19,478 nt of DNA, from assembly GCA_934590135.1 (NCBI GenBank), contig CAKTOT010000036.1, positions 1 through 19,478 of the forward strand, given 5' to 3'. Both the position numbers and the translations under genes were made by a program. Each line of letters starts with the position of its first letter. Within the stretch, counting starts at the first letter, position 1. Of the stretch, positions 1 through 8,174 are shown one piece after another. The notes beneath the pieces are model-generated. The model was given only the letters and a program-made list of their open reading frames with translations, did no database searches and was not told where the DNA came from. Source of the stretch: an uncultured Muribaculaceae bacterium (GTDB lineage: Bacteria > Bacteroidota > Bacteroidia > Bacteroidales > Muribaculaceae).

Positions 1-43
1 CCGCTGTATAGTTCGAAATAAGACACTACATACGTATAAAGCG

Positions 44-79
44 GCGAGGGCACCGCGGCGGTTGCCGCGGTGCCCTCGC
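44..79 (-). terminator. Terminator of the susCDEF-like operon
   Basis: A perfect 16-bp inverted repeat (arms 44-59 and 64-79) encloses a four-base loop. It lies 45 bp beyond the stop codon of the SusF-like gene. On the minus strand it is followed by a weak T-containing stretch (CTTTAT) rather than a clean T run, so it may act as a terminator or as a 3'-end stabilising hairpin. Its place right after the SusF-like gene suggests the operon ends here. Confidence 0.75.
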
Positions 80-124
80 TTATGGGTGGGATGACGGGCC
101 TCGAGGCCGCGCCATTCGGGGGTC

Positions 125-1552
125 TTATTTCGTGAGGGTCAGGCTGTAAGGCACGTTGGTCAGGTCGAGGGTGACATCGTATGTGCCGGCGGCTACGCTG
201 ATGTTTTCGCCATTGACGGTGAGTGCCTTGAGGTTGCCACCGAGGTTGATGTCCCAGTTGTCGTTGCAACGGATCTTGAAGCCCTGGCCGTCAGCTATGG
301 TGAGCTTGCCTTTCCAAATCATGGTTTCGCCCTGGCGAGTGAGGTTCTGCTGAGCGCCCCAGTTGTTGAAGTCGCCGATGAGACCTACGCTCTCGATAGC
401 GGAGAGCTTGTAGGTGAGGGTCGAAAGGTCAGCCGAGAGGAAGTATATGCCCTTGGCTGCGTTGAGGTTGGCGGCATCGCCGGTGCTCAGGGTTCCGGCT
501 TCGGCACCAGCACCGTAGTTGGTACCGTTCCAGTTGGGCTCGGAGCTGAGTTTGAATTCGCCGTCAAGTGCCAGGAAGGCGCTGTACTTGGGTTCGCCGA
601 CCGGTGCAAATGCCCAAGCCGAAGCGGTCTGCGACCATCCGTTATGATTGCCGGGAGTGTAGAGCAGGTCAAAGACTTTGACAAACTCGTAGCTCTGGTT
701 TTCCATATCGAGGGTCAGGCGGTATACGCCGGGGGTCTTGACACAACCGGCGCCGCAGTCTTCGGTGGCTGTACGGGGCTTGAGGTTGCCCTCGAGGGCG
801 CCGTCGCCGTTCTGTGCCACGCCGAACGAGCCGTTGTCGGCTTCTACCCAGTTGCCGGTGGCGATGGTGCTCTGGGGCACGACTTTCCACCACCATCCGC
901 CATCGGCGTCAGAGGCGGAGATGACTACTTGCAGTGTGAAGATGGGGTCATCGTATACATCGGCATCGGAGTGCTCGAAGGGTATGGCTGTAGCTACGCT
1001 CCATCCGTTGATGGTGCCCAGCAGGCCGTAGGAGGGCTCGATGACGATACCGAGGTCGACGGGTGTTACGACGGTCTTGGTGTCGATGACGAAGGTCTTG
1101 TCGTCGCCGAAGCGTACTTCGGACTTGCCGTTGACGGCGTATGCGGCTACGCGGACAAAGACTTCTTTGGCCTTGGCCGATTTGCCCATGACGGTCACGT
1201 AAGTGTCTTCGAAGTCTTGGGGTGCTACTTCGAGGGTGGTGCCGTTGAGAGTTACGTCGAAGTCGGCGCTGCGCTCAAAGGCGGCATCGCGGCCCATAGT
1301 GCCGACAAATTTGAGTTCGTAGCCGGCGGGCAGGTTGTTGGCCACAGCAACGGAGCCCAGCGTGATGGGCGTCTCGGCCTGTATGGCGGCGGCTACGTCG
1401 ATGGCGGAAGCCACGGCGCCTTCCACTTGCAGGTCGTTGGCGTTCATGGCGGGCAGCTGCGGATTCACCGTGGGTTCGGCATTGGTGCTCTCGTCGCACG
1501 AGGTGGCTACCAGTGCCAGCGCTGCCATAAGTATTACGCTTAATTTTTTCAT
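125..1552 (-). CDS. SusF-like outer-membrane glycan-binding lipoprotein
   Basis: This 475-residue protein has a lipoprotein signal peptide with the lipobox cysteine at residue 19. After an Ig-like N-terminal part (about 35-160) come three related modules. Each starts with a similar strand-turn motif: GLLGTINGW at 176, YTPGNHNGW at 298 and GLIGDFNNW at 390. Each ends in a strand resembling YxLTLDxxxxxYxL. This matches SusF, whose tandem modules bind starch at the cell surface, and the length is close to that family. The first module holds a WWW triplet (220-222) and a CxxxC pair (266/270). It is the last gene of the operon, 105 bp after the SusE-like gene and just before a strong hairpin. Family membership is clear; alpha-glucan specificity is inferred from the SusE/F relationship only. 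Confidence 0.88.
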   Translation of the reverse strand: MKKLSVILMAALALVATSCDESTNAEPTVNPQLPAMNANDLQVEGAVASAIDVAAAIQAETPITLGSVAVANNLPAGYELKFVGTMGRDAAFERSADFDVTLNGTTLEVAPQDFEDTYVTVMGKSAKAKEVFVRVAAYAVNGKSEVRFGDDKTFVIDTKTVVTPVDLGIVIEPSYGLLGTINGWSVATAIPFEHSDADVYDDPIFTLQVVISASDADGGWWWKVVPQSTIATGNWVEADNGSFGVAQNGDGALEGNLKPRTATEDCGAGCVKTPGVYRLTLDMENQSYEFVKVFDLLYTPGNHNGWSQTASAWAFAPVGEPKYSAFLALDGEFKLSSEPNWNGTNYGAGAEAGTLSTGDAANLNAAKGIYFLSADLSTLTYKLSAIESVGLIGDFNNWGAQQNLTRQGETMIWKGKLTIADGQGFKIRCNDNWDINLGGNLKALTVNGENISVAAGTYDVTLDLTNVPYSLTLTK

Positions 1553-1604
1553 TGTTCTAATGAGGTGTTAAGTGTGTGGTTACTTGTTTCGGAGCATTCG
1601 CGCT

Positions 1605-1631
1605 CCGCCGGGTACGGATGCGCCCCGGCGG
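1605..1631 (-). repeat. GC-rich hairpin between SusE- and SusF-like genes
   Basis: The arms CCGCCGGG (1605-1612) and CCCGGCGG (1624-1631) pair perfectly over 8 bp. A smaller GGAGC/GCTCC stem lies beside it at 1591-1606, overlapping by two bases. Both are in the 105-bp spacer inside the operon and lack a T run, so they look more like an mRNA-processing, stability or partial-attenuation element than a full terminator. The role is inferred. Confidence 0.5.
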
Positions 1632-1657
1632 GTGCGCGTATGCTTCGTGACAGGTGG

Positions 1658-2545
1658 TTATTCCACAGCTTTGATGATGAGTTTAAGTGTGTTCATATCG
1701 ACGGTGATGTCCATTTTGCCACCGGGCCAGTCGGGGAAGCTGAACGAGCCTTTGCCCTTGACGAGGGTGTAGTTGAATTCGCCGCCGGTGAAAGCTACGT
1801 CGATGGGGTTGTCATCTACCTGGCTGCCGTACGAGTCTGCATCCCAGCCGGTGAGGGCTGTGTAGAAGCGGAAAGTGGCGCTGCCCTGGGGTATCTCGAA
1901 TACTCCGTGGTAGATCTTAGAGCCGATGGCGTCGACATCTTCGTAGAGTGCCCAATCTTTGTAGTGGTCGGCTGCTGTTGCATCCGGGCCTTTCCAGCCT
2001 TCGGGAGCACCTACGAGGTAGATCTTACCGGGCGACTGGATAGCGCAGTAGCCCTTGACCTGTTGCAGGCAGATGGTGTTGGAGATGATCGCGGAAGCGG
2101 GATACTGAGGCACGGTACCTACCACGCGGATGTATATGGGGCGGGCGGGTTCGTCGGTGTAGCTGTCTTCGTCAGCTATGCCGCGGAGTTTGCAGATGCC
2201 CATAGCGAGTTCTTCGGCCGATACGGCGGCGTTGCAAGTGGTGTAGGCCGTCGGAAGGGTGTAGTAGTTGGCTGCTACGCCGGCTTCTTCATCGGCTTCT
2301 ACGAATTGTTCTTCAAGGCTTACTTGTATTTGGTAGTCGGCTACGGCTGCGAAGCCCCAGTCGGGTTGCGACCAATCCAAGTCGACAGTGCCTTCGGGCG
2401 TCAGCTGATAGTACTGCGATGCCAGAGCGGGTGTATTGAGCTTGAAGTCCGTGGCCTCCTGGATGCGAGGCTCGGTGTTCTGCTTACAGCTGCCCAGGGT
2501 GAGCACAGCCACCAGCGTTGCCATAAGAATTGATATCTTTTTCAT
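1658..2545 (-). CDS. SusE-like outer-membrane lipoprotein (short form)
   Basis: This 295-residue protein has a lipoprotein signal (MKKISILMATLVAVLTLGSC, lipobox cysteine at residue 20). An N-terminal Ig/fibronectin-like domain follows (about 32-150; its opening, ATDFKLNTPALASQY, is typical of SusE N-termini). A single C-terminal module begins at GKIYLVGAPEGW (173) and resembles the repeated modules of the downstream SusF-like protein. SusE proteins sit on the outer membrane and help hold alpha-glucans for the SusCD importer. This one is shorter than classical SusE because it has one binding module instead of two. It lies 65 bp downstream of the SusD gene and is presumably co-transcribed. The family call is firm; the ligand is not known. 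Confidence 0.85.
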   Translation of the reverse strand: MKKISILMATLVAVLTLGSCKQNTEPRIQEATDFKLNTPALASQYYQLTPEGTVDLDWSQPDWGFAAVADYQIQVSLEEQFVEADEEAGVAANYYTLPTAYTTCNAAVSAEELAMGICKLRGIADEDSYTDEPARPIYIRVVGTVPQYPASAIISNTICLQQVKGYCAIQSPGKIYLVGAPEGWKGPDATAADHYKDWALYEDVDAIGSKIYHGVFEIPQGSATFRFYTALTGWDADSYGSQVDDNPIDVAFTGGEFNYTLVKGKGSFSFPDWPGGKMDITVDMNTLKLIIKAVE

Positions 2546-2610
2546 TATCGTATTCTGTGTTTTAGCTGTTTAATATTGTTTGTACGGCTATATGCGTCTG
2601 ATGGCTGACA

Positions 2611-4293
2611 TTACTTGCCGTAACCGGGATTTTGCTCGTAATTCTGGAACGAGATGACCTTGCCGGGGATAGGATAGAGGTTGTAGTGTGCATCGACTTC
2701 GCGGCCTTCATGCACGCCGCCCTTCCAGTTCCATACATATCCGCCGCCGGCGAATTTGCCGAAGCGGACGAGGTCGGTACGACGAATGTTTTCGCCGTAG
2801 AGTTCGCGCGAGCGCTCGGCCAGGATGTTGTCGGCGGTGAGCGAAGCTACGCCCCAAGCCTCGACGCCTGCGCGTTCGCGGATGTAGTTGATGTACTTGA
2901 GGGCGTCAGCCTGATTGCCTACATTGCCTACTACGTTGGCTTCGACAGCGTTGAGGTAGATTTCGGCCAGACGGATAACGGTCCAGTCGGCATCGGCGAA
3001 CGAGCGTTCGCTACCGTTGGGCGAGTTCTGGGTGTCGATGTTGCCGAATTCGTCATAGGCGTAGTTGGTGTATTTCAGAGGCGCATAGCCCTGAGCGAAA
3101 CCGCCGTTGCCCATGATGGTGCTGTTGTCGATCTTGAAGCCGTCCTTGCTGGTTTTCCAGAGTTCGGCACGAGCATCGTTGGTGTAGCCGTTGGCGTCAA
3201 ATCCAAACTGGTTGGAGAACTGTTCGCGAGCGACCATACATGTCCATTGAGCGTTGAGGTTGCAGTCGTTGAGCGAGCTGATACCGTCGGCCGAGCCGCA
3301 GCATGCTGCGATGTAGAATGTCGAGCCGCCGTAAGCCTGGAGGTTGATACCGTCCTGGGGCACGGTGAGCAGGATTTCGTTGACACGCGAGCCCTGAGCT
3401 GCATATTCGTTGTTGTTGGCGCCGAAGAGTGCCTTGTAGGAGTCGGCCAGACCGGAGTTGTCGAAGCCGGCGCCCTGGTGGTGGGCGATAATCTTCTGGC
3501 AGATGTTCCAGCACTTGTCGTAGGCGGGTGTTCCGGTGAATACGCCGGCGTTGAGGTAGAAGCGAGCCAGCAGGGCGTCGGCGGCTTCCTTGCCTACGTA
3601 TCCGTAAGCGGGAGCAACGTAGGTGTCGCCGTATTCGGCGGAGACTTCTTCGAGGGTGCTGACGACCTTATTATAGAGGTCGGCACGCGAGTACTGCACG
3701 GGGGCGGTACCGGCTTCGGTGGTTTCGTCTACATAGCCGGCCGAGCCGAAGTCGCTGATGGCGTAGAAGTATGCCAGCGAGCGCAGGATCTTGGCCTGAC
3801 GGATGCCGTCATCGGCAGCAGCCTGGTCGCCGTCGGACAGATAGCTGCGGTACTGCTGGATGGTGCGGATAAACTCGTTGCAGAGGGCGATTTCGGCGTA
3901 GATACGGGAGTATGCGGCGTACATCACCTCGTTGTCGGGTGCGAAGGCCATGGTCACCAATTCGTAGTAACCGCCGTCCGAGAACTGCAACCACGAGTAG
4001 TGGTCGGTGGTGAGCTCTTCGAGGTTGAAGATGGTACGGGTGAATGTTCCGGCACCGGCATCGCCGAAGCCGAGGATGGATTTGCCTGCACCCTTATTAC
4101 TTGCGGTGGCAAGTCCCTGGTAGCATTCGGCCAGCAGACGGTCCATAGTGCCGCGGGGATCGGCGGCGAACATCTTTTCGGGGGTGTCCTGGTTAGGATC
4201 TTTCGGCGGCACGTCAAGGTCACCGGTGCAGGAGCTGAAACCTGCGGCCAACATCAAGGACAGTCCGAGGAAATATTTCGATATGTATTTCAT
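2611..4293 (-). CDS. susD: SusD/RagB-family glycan-binding outer-membrane lipoprotein
   Basis: A 560-residue lipoprotein with the lipobox cysteine at residue 22 (AAGFSSC). SusD proteins are alpha-helical, TPR-rich surface lipoproteins that form the lid of the SusC porin and capture the oligosaccharide. Family features seen here are the early helical segment on RGTMDRLLAECYQGL, the long interior with AKILRSLAYFYAISDFG, the region VIRLAEIYLNAVEANV followed by YINYIRERAG, and the closing segment LYPIPGKVISFQNYEQNPGY. The length is usual for the family. It starts 40 bp after the SusC stop codon, the standard susC-susD order. Among its neighbours, SusE- and SusF-like genes downstream point to an alpha-glucan, but SusD sequence alone does not fix the substrate. 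Confidence 0.95.
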   Translation of the reverse strand: MKYISKYFLGLSLMLAAGFSSCTGDLDVPPKDPNQDTPEKMFAADPRGTMDRLLAECYQGLATASNKGAGKSILGFGDAGAGTFTRTIFNLEELTTDHYSWLQFSDGGYYELVTMAFAPDNEVMYAAYSRIYAEIALCNEFIRTIQQYRSYLSDGDQAAADDGIRQAKILRSLAYFYAISDFGSAGYVDETTEAGTAPVQYSRADLYNKVVSTLEEVSAEYGDTYVAPAYGYVGKEAADALLARFYLNAGVFTGTPAYDKCWNICQKIIAHHQGAGFDNSGLADSYKALFGANNNEYAAQGSRVNEILLTVPQDGINLQAYGGSTFYIAACCGSADGISSLNDCNLNAQWTCMVAREQFSNQFGFDANGYTNDARAELWKTSKDGFKIDNSTIMGNGGFAQGYAPLKYTNYAYDEFGNIDTQNSPNGSERSFADADWTVIRLAEIYLNAVEANVVGNVGNQADALKYINYIRERAGVEAWGVASLTADNILAERSRELYGENIRRTDLVRFGKFAGGGYVWNWKGGVHEGREVDAHYNLYPIPGKVISFQNYEQNPGYGK

Positions 4294-4333
4294 AAGTCTT
4301 ATCTATAGATGTGTTGTTGTTAGACTGGTGTGA

Positions 4334-7300
4334 TTAGAAGGTGGCCACGACGCCGAGGGTCATGGTGATGGGCCGCGGGTATGCGTTGTTGTCTACACCG
4401 CTGAAGACTTCGGGATCGATGCCGGAGTACTTGGTGATGACAAAGGCATTCTGTACGGCGCCGTAGAGACGCAGACGCAGCTGGTTCTTCAACAGGTTGG
4501 GGAAAGTGTAGCCCACGGTGATGTTGTCGCAGCGCAGGAAGCCGGCATTCTCCAGGAAGTAGTCGGAACGTACCAGGTTGCTGACAGCCTTACCGCTGTT
4601 GAAGTAGAACTTGGAGTCGAGTACGTTGTTGAGGATATTGCCTTGACCTTCGAGGTTGTAGAGGTTGATGGAGCGGGCACGCATGGCGTTGTACACGTAG
4701 TTGCCGATATTGGCGCGGAGTACGAATCCGAAGTCCCAGTTCTTGTACGAGAAGTTGTTGTTCCACGACAGGGTGACTTTCGGGTCACGGCTGTGCTTGT
4801 ATACCAAGTCGGAGGCGTCAATCTTGCCGTCGTTGTTCTGGTCTACGTAGCAGTCGGGGATGGGATTGCCGTCGGGATCGTATACCTGTTCGAGTACGCG
4901 GAAGGAGTATGCGGGCAGGCCTACCTTATGGATTTCGATGGCACCGGCATTCTCGGATGCGGGGTTGCCTTCGGCATCGAGGGTGAAGGATTCGTCTTCT
5001 TCGGCGCTACCGGTGAGCTCGGTAATCTTGTTCTTGTTCCAAGCGACGTTGAGGCCGGTGGTCCAAGTGAAGTCCTTGGTGACGATGGGCTTGGCGCCTA
5101 AGGTAAGTTCGACACCGAGGTTGCGCAGCGACCCGATGTTGCGGGTCATGGCGTTGGTGGTGGTCATACCGGCGGGTACGGGCACGTAAGCCAGCAGGTC
5201 GTCGGTGTCACGCAGGTACCAGTCCAGAGAGGTGGTGAAGCGGTTGTTGAGCCATGCCATATCCACACCGACGTTCCAGGTGGTGGTGGTTTCCCACTTC
5301 ATCTTGGAGTCGTAGGGGTTGGGGTACAGAGGATTGATCCATCCGCCGTTGTAGGGATAGAGGGTACCGGGGTTGGAGATGGAGTATACGGGGGTGTAGT
5401 TGTTGTATCCGCCGACAGCCTGCTGACCGGTCTTACCCCAGCCGAGGCGCAGCTTCATCTCGTTCATCTTGTCGCGGACGCCGTCAAAGAAGCTCATATT
5501 GGAGATCTTCCAACCCAGAGCCAGCGAGGGGAACAGACCCCAGCGGCAGTCCTTGGCAAAGCGCGAGGTGGCATCGTCACGCAGTGTGAATGTCAACAGG
5601 TAGGTGTCCTTGAAGGAGTAGTTGAAACGTCCGTAGAAGGACAGGAGGTTGAGCTGGTTGCCGTCGTAATAGGTCTTGCGATGGTCGAGGCCGTAGCTCT
5701 TGCCGATGTACTGCTCGGTGGTGGGGTCAACGTTCATATTCCACATACCCACGGTGGGCATGTAGTCGAGGGTGTAACCGAGGGTGGTGATTTCGGTATG
5801 GTTGCGTTTGTGGTAGTCGAAGCGCTGCCAGGAGTAACCGGCCATCACGTCAAACGAGGACTGGATGCTTTCTACTTCTTTCTTGTAGTTGGCGTAGAAC
5901 TCGAGCATGGTGTTACGTGCCAGTTGATACTGATAGTAGTACTGGCCGGCGCCGTTGTTGTAGTTGGACTTCCAGGATTGCGGGCTGTTGGGCAGTGTGT
6001 AGTCGCGTGTGCGGCCTTGCATGATGTCGTAACCGAGGTTGAGGTTCAGTCGCAGTTCGGGGAGGAAGTGCAGTGCATAGTCAATCATCAAGTTGCCGGT
6101 GGAGGACCACATTTCGTCCTGCTTGTCGACGCCGTAGAGCATCGATACGGGGTTGTAGTTACCATTGGTCTCGAGACGACCGTCGTTGTTGATCAGCGAG
6201 GTGTATCCGCCCAGGTAGCTGAGGCCGCTGTTGCCCAGAGTGCGATAGTCGCTGTATACGGGCAGCGTGGGGTTGTAGATAAGTGCCGAGTAGATGGCGC
6301 CGGTGTCGGCCTTGTCGTCTACTACGTAGCTGCCCTTGGCGTTAAGGGCAATCTTCAACTTGCCGTTGAAGAATTCGGGGGTGAGGTTGAAGCCCACGGT
6401 GGTGCGCTGCATGCGCGAGGTCTTCAGGATACCGTTGTTGTCTGTATAGGACACGTTGAAGCGGTAGGGAAGCCAGCGAGCGGCGCCGCCGATGCTCAGG
6501 TTGTAGTCATGCGAGAAGGATGTACGCAGGATTTCGCGCTCCCAGTTGGTGGAGGCATCGCCCATCAGGTAGATGGCGTCCTTGGAGGCGTTCTCGTAGA
6601 TCAGTTTGCGGAATTCGTCGCCGGTGGCCACGTCCCAAGTACGGCGAGCCGTATTGAGGTGGAAGTTGGCGCTGAAATTGATTTGGGGTTTGCCGCTCTT
6701 GCCTTTCTTGGTGGTGACGATGATCACACCGTTGGAGGCGCGGCTACCGTAGATAGCTGTTGCGGAAGCATCCTTGAGGATGGTGAGGCTCTCGATGTTC
6801 TCGGGGGCTATCATGGACAAGGGGCTCAGCGAGCCGTAGCTGTTGTTCATGGGCACTCCGTCGATAACGATCAGAGGGTCGTTGGAGGCGTTGAGCGAAG
6901 CACCGCCACGGATGCGGATGCTGGCGCCGGCGCCGGGGTTACCGCCATCGGTGGTAACTACCACACCGGGGCTTGCGCCTACCAGCAGGTCGTTGGCGTT
7001 GGTGGCAAGTCCGGCCTCGATTTCATCGGGCTTGACTACGGCCACACTACCGGTGGCGTCTTGTTTCTTCACTGTACCGTAACCTACAACGACGAGGTCT
7101 TGGAGGACTTCGGTGTCGGAGGTGAGGTTAATGGTGACGTTGGTGCGGCCGTTCAGGGCCACTTCTTGTGTCTTGCAACCTACGTAGGTCACTACGAGGG
7201 TAGCATTGGGAGCGGCGACAATGCGGAAATTGCCGTCTACATCGGTGGCAGCGCCCTTGGTCTGTCCTTTGACGGTGACGGAAGCGCCCACAGCGGGCTC

Positions 7301-7426
7301 GTTGTCAGCGTCATAGACGGTACCGGTCACCGTCACGTTCTGTGCCAAAGCCGGGAAGGCCATCATCAATGCCATTACAATGACGAGCCATGCCTTCCGA
7401 TTCATTTGAAAACAAATGTTCTTCAT
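4334..7426 (-). CDS. susC: SusC/RagA-family TonB-dependent outer-membrane transporter
   Basis: A 1030-residue TonB-dependent porin for glycan import. A signal peptide ends near residue 29 (AFPALAQ). Next comes a carboxypeptidase-regulatory-like domain (about 31-105, TVTGTVYDADNEPAVGASV). The segment LQDLVVVGYGTVKKQDATG (108-126) carries the family's TonB-box-like motif. The plug domain contains IRIRGGASLNASNDPLIVIDG and SATAIYGSRASNGVIIVTTK (221-240). The remainder is a 22-strand-type barrel ending in TMTLGVVATF, with the aromatic terminal residue usual for outer-membrane barrels. The SusD lipoprotein follows 40 bp downstream. A second ATG at residue 8 (7405) would give a shorter signal peptide and could be the true start. 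There is no N-terminal STN domain, so signalling to an anti-sigma factor is unlikely. Confidence 0.96.
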   Translation of the reverse strand: MKNICFQMNRKAWLVIVMALMMAFPALAQNVTVTGTVYDADNEPAVGASVTVKGQTKGAATDVDGNFRIVAAPNATLVVTYVGCKTQEVALNGRTNVTINLTSDTEVLQDLVVVGYGTVKKQDATGSVAVVKPDEIEAGLATNANDLLVGASPGVVVTTDGGNPGAGASIRIRGGASLNASNDPLIVIDGVPMNNSYGSLSPLSMIAPENIESLTILKDASATAIYGSRASNGVIIVTTKKGKSGKPQINFSANFHLNTARRTWDVATGDEFRKLIYENASKDAIYLMGDASTNWEREILRTSFSHDYNLSIGGAARWLPYRFNVSYTDNNGILKTSRMQRTTVGFNLTPEFFNGKLKIALNAKGSYVVDDKADTGAIYSALIYNPTLPVYSDYRTLGNSGLSYLGGYTSLINNDGRLETNGNYNPVSMLYGVDKQDEMWSSTGNLMIDYALHFLPELRLNLNLGYDIMQGRTRDYTLPNSPQSWKSNYNNGAGQYYYQYQLARNTMLEFYANYKKEVESIQSSFDVMAGYSWQRFDYHKRNHTEITTLGYTLDYMPTVGMWNMNVDPTTEQYIGKSYGLDHRKTYYDGNQLNLLSFYGRFNYSFKDTYLLTFTLRDDATSRFAKDCRWGLFPSLALGWKISNMSFFDGVRDKMNEMKLRLGWGKTGQQAVGGYNNYTPVYSISNPGTLYPYNGGWINPLYPNPYDSKMKWETTTTWNVGVDMAWLNNRFTTSLDWYLRDTDDLLAYVPVPAGMTTTNAMTRNIGSLRNLGVELTLGAKPIVTKDFTWTTGLNVAWNKNKITELTGSAEEDESFTLDAEGNPASENAGAIEIHKVGLPAYSFRVLEQVYDPDGNPIPDCYVDQNNDGKIDASDLVYKHSRDPKVTLSWNNNFSYKNWDFGFVLRANIGNYVYNAMRARSINLYNLEGQGNILNNVLDSKFYFNSGKAVSNLVRSDYFLENAGFLRCDNITVGYTFPNLLKNQLRLRLYGAVQNAFVITKYSGIDPEVFSGVDNNAYPRPITMTLGVVATF

Positions 7427-7984
7427 GCAACAATTTTTGAGTGGTTTGACTTTATTTAATTAATTATTGTATTGTTTCTCAGTAGGATATGCGCACTACT
7501 CATTTTCCCGACGATTGTCTCACGAGCTTATCACCCGCGATATTGTCCGTATCGATTCCGTTCCGTTTTTGCGGCTTCGGGCCTCGTACGACCGTCCGGT
7601 CTTGTGCGTGCGCCTCTGTTGAGGGCAGCTATAGGGGAGTACTGTGCTTTTCGGTTACTCCGGGGACGAAGGTGGCAGCGGTGGCGATATCTATCCGGCA
7701 TCCTATTCCGGATATTATTCTACTCCGGAAAGGCTATCCGCGTACATACTTGCGACAGCAATATCGGTGCATCAGTTTGTTTCAACCTGCGCCGGTATCT
7801 TATCAATAAGTCTCTGTTTTTTCAATAATTACAAGTAAGTACGGGGCATCTCGTGCCGTGTATCGCGTAAGCCTTCGTCAGTCTTTTAGGGCTTTACGTC
7901 ATTTTATCGTGCAAAGAAAACACTATTTTTCCATTTATTAATGCTTTTTACCTTAGAATTATTCGCATTACTGAAATATTTAAC

Positions 7985-8016
7985 CAAATTTAACTATATG
8001 CACAACTCACAACGAA
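7985..8016 (-). promoter_or_regulatory. Candidate promoter for the susC operon
   Basis: On the minus strand the sequence TTCG (8016-8013), 20 bases, then TAAATTTG (7992-7985) resembles the Bacteroidota housekeeping pattern TTTG-N19-21-TAnnTTTG, with one mismatch in the -33 box. Transcription would start near 7978 and leave a leader of roughly 550 bases before the susC ATG. No better match was found closer to susC. This is a motif match only. Confidence 0.35.
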
Positions 8017-8028
8017 CCTCCACAACCT

Positions 8029-8059
8029 GTTGCAATTTGGAAAATTATCACTAACTTTG
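8029..8059 (+). promoter_or_regulatory. Candidate promoter for the BspA-like gene
   Basis: GTTG (8029-8032), 19 bases, then TAACTTTG (8052-8059) fits the Bacteroidota -33/-7 pattern TTTG-N19-21-TAnnTTTG, with a perfect -7 box. The start of transcription would be near 8066, about 110 bases before the ATG at 8175. Upstream DNA is AT-rich, as expected of a promoter. Confidence 0.6.
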
Positions 8060-8174
8060 CAAAAACGGAAGCGCATCAGCGGCAGTCCCGCCTGCCCCAT
8101 GCCACCCCGCCACCCCCCCCTTCAATGACAAAAACGAGTTAATACCCCCTACACTAACCACAAGCAACCCCTCT

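Larger units (their letters stand above)
7427..8174. other. 748-bp divergent intergenic region upstream of susC
   Basis: No convincing gene lies here. Short open frames at 7472-7838 have basic, cysteine-rich, low-plausibility translations and no family resemblance. About 7845-8060 is clearly AT-rich, with candidate promoters on both strands. The part nearest susC (7500-7800) is more GC-rich and would be a transcribed leader if the minus-strand promoter is correct. A 7-bp stem with a 9-base loop (TATCCGG 7692-7698, CCGGATA 7708-7714) lies in it. A run of eight or more C residues falls at about 8112-8120 in the leader of the plus-strand gene. Confidence 0.6.

Noticed and set aside
2632..4308. 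558-residue open frame antisense to susD
   Set aside because: The reverse-frame translation is low in lysine and full of V/G/A/E blocks typical of antisense reading of GC-rich codons. The minus-strand SusD match is unambiguous.
5681..7459. 592-residue open frame antisense to susC
   Set aside because: It mirrors the susC codon pattern, has no family resemblance, and covers the conserved plug domain encoded on the other strand.
7472..7838. Three overlapping plus-strand open frames of 64-118 residues upstream of the BspA-like gene
   Set aside because: The translations are arginine- and cysteine-rich without domain features, overlap one another in different frames, and lack a promoter match. 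They are more likely non-coding leader DNA.
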